64,000 bases of DNA, from assembly GCF_026930145.1 (NCBI RefSeq), contig NZ_JANHOJ010000004.1, forward strand, positions 149,868-213,867. The letters run 5' to 3'. Under the pieces are notes generated by a model, which had not been told where the DNA came from, searched no databases, and saw only the letters and a list, made by a program, of their open reading frames with translations. This DNA is from Bartonella sp. A05 (GTDB taxonomy: Bacteria > Pseudomonadota > Alphaproteobacteria > Rhizobiales > Rhizobiaceae). How positions within the stretch are numbered: position 1 is the first letter of the stretch; each line of letters starts with the position of its first letter. Positions 61,969 through 64,000 of the stretch are shown in pieces. A program made the position numbers and the translations under genes.

Positions 61969-62668
61969 CAATATAACTCCACCCTTCTTACATAAAGGGA
62001 CATATATATAAACCAAAGTGCATTATCACCTAGCTAAAATAAAATGATAAAAAAAATTGTAAAGCATAATAAGCCACACTCGCAATAACCTTCTCTCACT
62101 GCTCTTAATAATACAAATTGGCAATGATTTCTTCAGTCCATGAAAATTGAAGCCCAAAATGTTTGTATAATCGATATATTTACCTAATTTACTCCCCGAG
62201 AAATAAACTTCCCTATCCAAAATTTCTGCTAAATTGAATAACTTTTTTATAGCAAAACACCTATATAAACACCTACTTTTAAAGGAAACCTAACCCAATA
62301 ACATTACGTGATTTATACAATAGCTCTATTTTCCAAGTATGTTCCCAATCTACAAAATTGATGTCGCTCTGCAAATTCTAAAATATGATTAATCTAAGAG
62401 CAATAAGTGCTAAAATAACAGATTTGCTTTCTTTTCTAGCACTTTTCCTAAAACACAAATAACATGCGCATATTCATTACCTAAAATACGCGCATATTCA
62501 TTTCTTAACAATTGTCTTTTTGTCTTGTATCACTACGACAGTAAAAATAGCATTTTAAGATTTACCTCTTCCAAAAAACACATCAATAGCTATAAATTTG
62601 TAAAAAACAGTACAACAAAATCAAAAATATAGAGTGTAATTTCTATAAAGAGCTATCAAAAACAGAGG
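61969..62668. other. Long intergenic region between the autotransporter and divK
   Basis: About 700 bp, AT-rich. No confident gene: a minus-strand frame at 62026-62220 has no family resemblance. It contains a 13-nt repeat, GCGCATATTCATT, at 62466-62478 and 62490-62502 (period 24). It should hold the divK promoter. Confidence 0.45.
62466..62502. repeat. Direct repeat GCGCATATTCATT, two copies, period 24
   Basis: Two identical 13-mers at 62466-62478 and 62490-62502, with partly similar flanks, suggest an aged tandem duplication of about 24 bp. Confidence 0.75.
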
Positions 62669-64000
62669 CTAAAAATAATAGCGTAATCCCCCAGAAAAAC
62701 TGGTTCCAGAAAATCCAGCTTTTGTAAGCTTATGCTGATAAGTCAAATCACTGTGAAGCTCTAGATTGGAAGACAATTGTGCATTAATACCCAAACTGGC
62801 CTCTAAGGAAGAACCAAAGTCACCTAACTGAAATGAATCTTTAAAATACGCAAACTGTTTATCTTCAAAAATACGTGCAAGATAGAGCTTACCATAAAAA
62901 GAAACGGCACGTGCATTTTCTGTAGCTGTAAGAGACTTTGTTAAACGTCCACCAAAAAGCATAATCCACCGATCTGGTTTGCCAATCTCAACATCAAAAC
63001 CATCAACATCACGAACGGTGTCAAAGAAGAGACTCTGATAAACAAGCTGAATCTGTGGATCAAAAATAAAACCCGCATGTTGTGTTGCAAAAGCCTGCCC
63101 CGCAGTCACTGAAGCACTCAATGGCTGTCCCTTCAAGCTTGCCGTTTTTCCCCGCGCAAATGTTGAAACATCACCATTAAACAGGCCATAGGATAAAAGC
63201 CCATCCACGTACACGCCCTTGTCATGCTGTATACTAGCATAAGTTGTTAGTGACCATTTTTCAAAAGTACTTTTCTGACTATCTTCAACATTCTGAGGTT
63301 CAAGAGATAATCTACCATAAGTCCCCATAACACCAAAAGATGCGATACCATATTTGCCTTCTATCGTTTTCAGCAAAGCACCCGCCTCCAGAGCATTATA
63401 AGAAAGATCAGCTCCATAACCGTATTCAAAATCAGACAAATTTGAAGCATAATGGTAACTACCACCATAACCACGTATAAAAAATGCTGGGTTTTTCTCA
63501 TTTATCAAAAACCCACAGGGATCAGTGCGTACAATTTCCAACCGTTTATTTTGAGTACTAATTTCCATTAAACCAGCATGGAACAAAGCATTAGGTAAAA
63601 GAAGATAGGTTGGTACTTGCGGCACAACAGCTCTTACTCTCGTCTCAAAATGGAACTCAGGAGCAGAAAAATTAGCATTAAACTGAGAATGAAAATCATA
63701 AACCTCAACTTCTGACTCAGAAATAACAGAAGTAAAACTAAGATTAGCAGAATCAGCTGAAATCTTTGCTACTGAAGTAGAATAAACACTTGAGTCCTCA
63801 GCTTTTTGCCCAGAAACATTAAAATCAGCATTGGATTGAGAACGAATATTTGAATTCTCAGTTTCTAAATCAGAACCAGCAGAGACAGAATTAAGATTAG
63901 GAGAGCTGCCTGAAAGCCCCGTTACTAAAGCTGTAGGAACAGAATTAGGATGAGAAGATGAATTATAAACCATACGATCTAAACGCGTCTCACCAGAGAC
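62669..64000 (-). CDS. Autotransporter, C-terminal part (5' end outside window)
   Basis: The frame stays open to the window edge, where it reads VSGETRLDRMVYNSSS, so the Met at 63973 is internal and the gene is truncated by the window. A Ser/Glu/Asn-rich linker (up to about residue 115 from 63973) leads into the translocator domain: FFIRGYGGSYHYASNLSDFEYGYGADLSYNALEAG, repeated aromatic beta-strands, and the final GLRYYF with the C-terminal Phe that directs outer-membrane barrel insertion. This is a type V secretion protein; its passenger is not visible. Bartonella autotransporters of this kind mediate host-cell contact. Confidence 0.9.
   Translation of the reverse strand, partial: VSGETRLDRMVYNSSSHPNSVPTALVTGLSGSSPNLNSVSAGSDLETENSNIRSQSNADFNVSGQKAEDSSVYSTSVAKISADSANLSFTSVISESEVEVYDFHSQFNANFSAPEFHFETRVRAVVPQVPTYLLLPNALFHAGLMEISTQNKRLEIVRTDPCGFLINEKNPAFFIRGYGGSYHYASNLSDFEYGYGADLSYNALEAGALLKTIEGKYGIASFGVMGTYGRLSLEPQNVEDSQKSTFEKWSLTTYASIQHDKGVYVDGLLSYGLFNGDVSTFARGKTASLKGQPLSASVTAGQAFATQHAGFIFDPQIQLVYQSLFFDTVRDVDGFDVEIGKPDRWIMLFGGRLTKSLTATENARAVSFYGKLYLARIFEDKQFAYFKDSFQLGDFGSSLEASLGINAQLSSNLELHSDLTYQHKLTKAGFSGTSFSGGLRYYF

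Noticed and set aside
62026..62220. 64-residue minus-strand frame upstream of divK
   Set aside because: No ribosome site, composition like the surrounding AT-rich DNA, and it occupies the expected divK promoter.
1..64000. Search for CRISPR arrays, insertion sequences, integrases and rRNA genes
   Set aside because: No regularly spaced repeats, no transposase or integrase motifs and no rRNA sequence were seen on either strand.

Overview
The window looks like a chromosomal segment of a Bartonella species (Alphaproteobacteria, Rhizobiales). The DNA is AT-rich with long non-coding spacers. Gene content and order are rhizobial: iscS-sufBCDS-sufT, divergent rne / amiC-ponA-prfB, nuoA-N followed by birA-rnj-proS-lolC-lolD-sdhE-mfd, rplM-rpsI and divK. 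An IalB-family protein, a Bartonella-type autotransporter and a DUF1561 (PF07598) secreted protein point to Bartonella. To my knowledge DUF1561 in this genus is associated with the B. bacilliformis / B. australis side, so the species assignment is an inference.

Layout. 1-5.4 kb is an accessory stretch: the tail of a small hydrophobic protein, tRNA-Ser(UGA), a 685-residue secreted DUF1561 protein resembling the Leptospira 'virulence-modifying' toxins, a frameshifted gene remnant, a lipoprotein with an internal duplication, and periplasmic Cu/Zn superoxide dismutase. 5.8-12.4 kb (minus strand) is the SUF iron-sulfur cluster operon, with two cysteine desulfurase genes and no sufA. A perfect TTGAT-N4-ATCAA (FNR/FixK type) palindrome lies between this operon and a divergent hydrolase gene. 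13.7-21 kb carries tyrS, bcp, prfB (with the programmed +1 frameshift), the bifunctional penicillin-binding protein ponA and the amidase amiC. 21.6-27 kb holds RNase E with a long leader, an IalB-like protein and an orphan peptide-type solute-binding protein.

27.4-52 kb is almost entirely minus strand: mfd, sdhE, lolD, lolC/E, proS, rnj, birA and the complete 14-gene NADH dehydrogenase operon nuoA-N. Several start codons there are better placed at internal ATG or GTG codons that have good ribosome-binding sites. 52.3-64 kb has tRNA-Asp, tRNA-Val, a lemA-TPM pair, lipB, convergent parE and recJ, rplM-rpsI with a clear terminator, divK, and the C-terminal half of an autotransporter that runs off the window.

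The most interesting item is the DUF1561 protein. It has a signal peptide, a ricin-B-like lectin half with QxW-type motifs, a proline/serine-rich linker ending in a furin-type RVKR site, and a C-terminal half with Cys/His/Asn residues spaced like a papain-fold active site. This resembles an AB-type secreted toxin. A second theme is repeated 13-27 nt tandem duplications in non-coding DNA, with one inside a lipoprotein gene.
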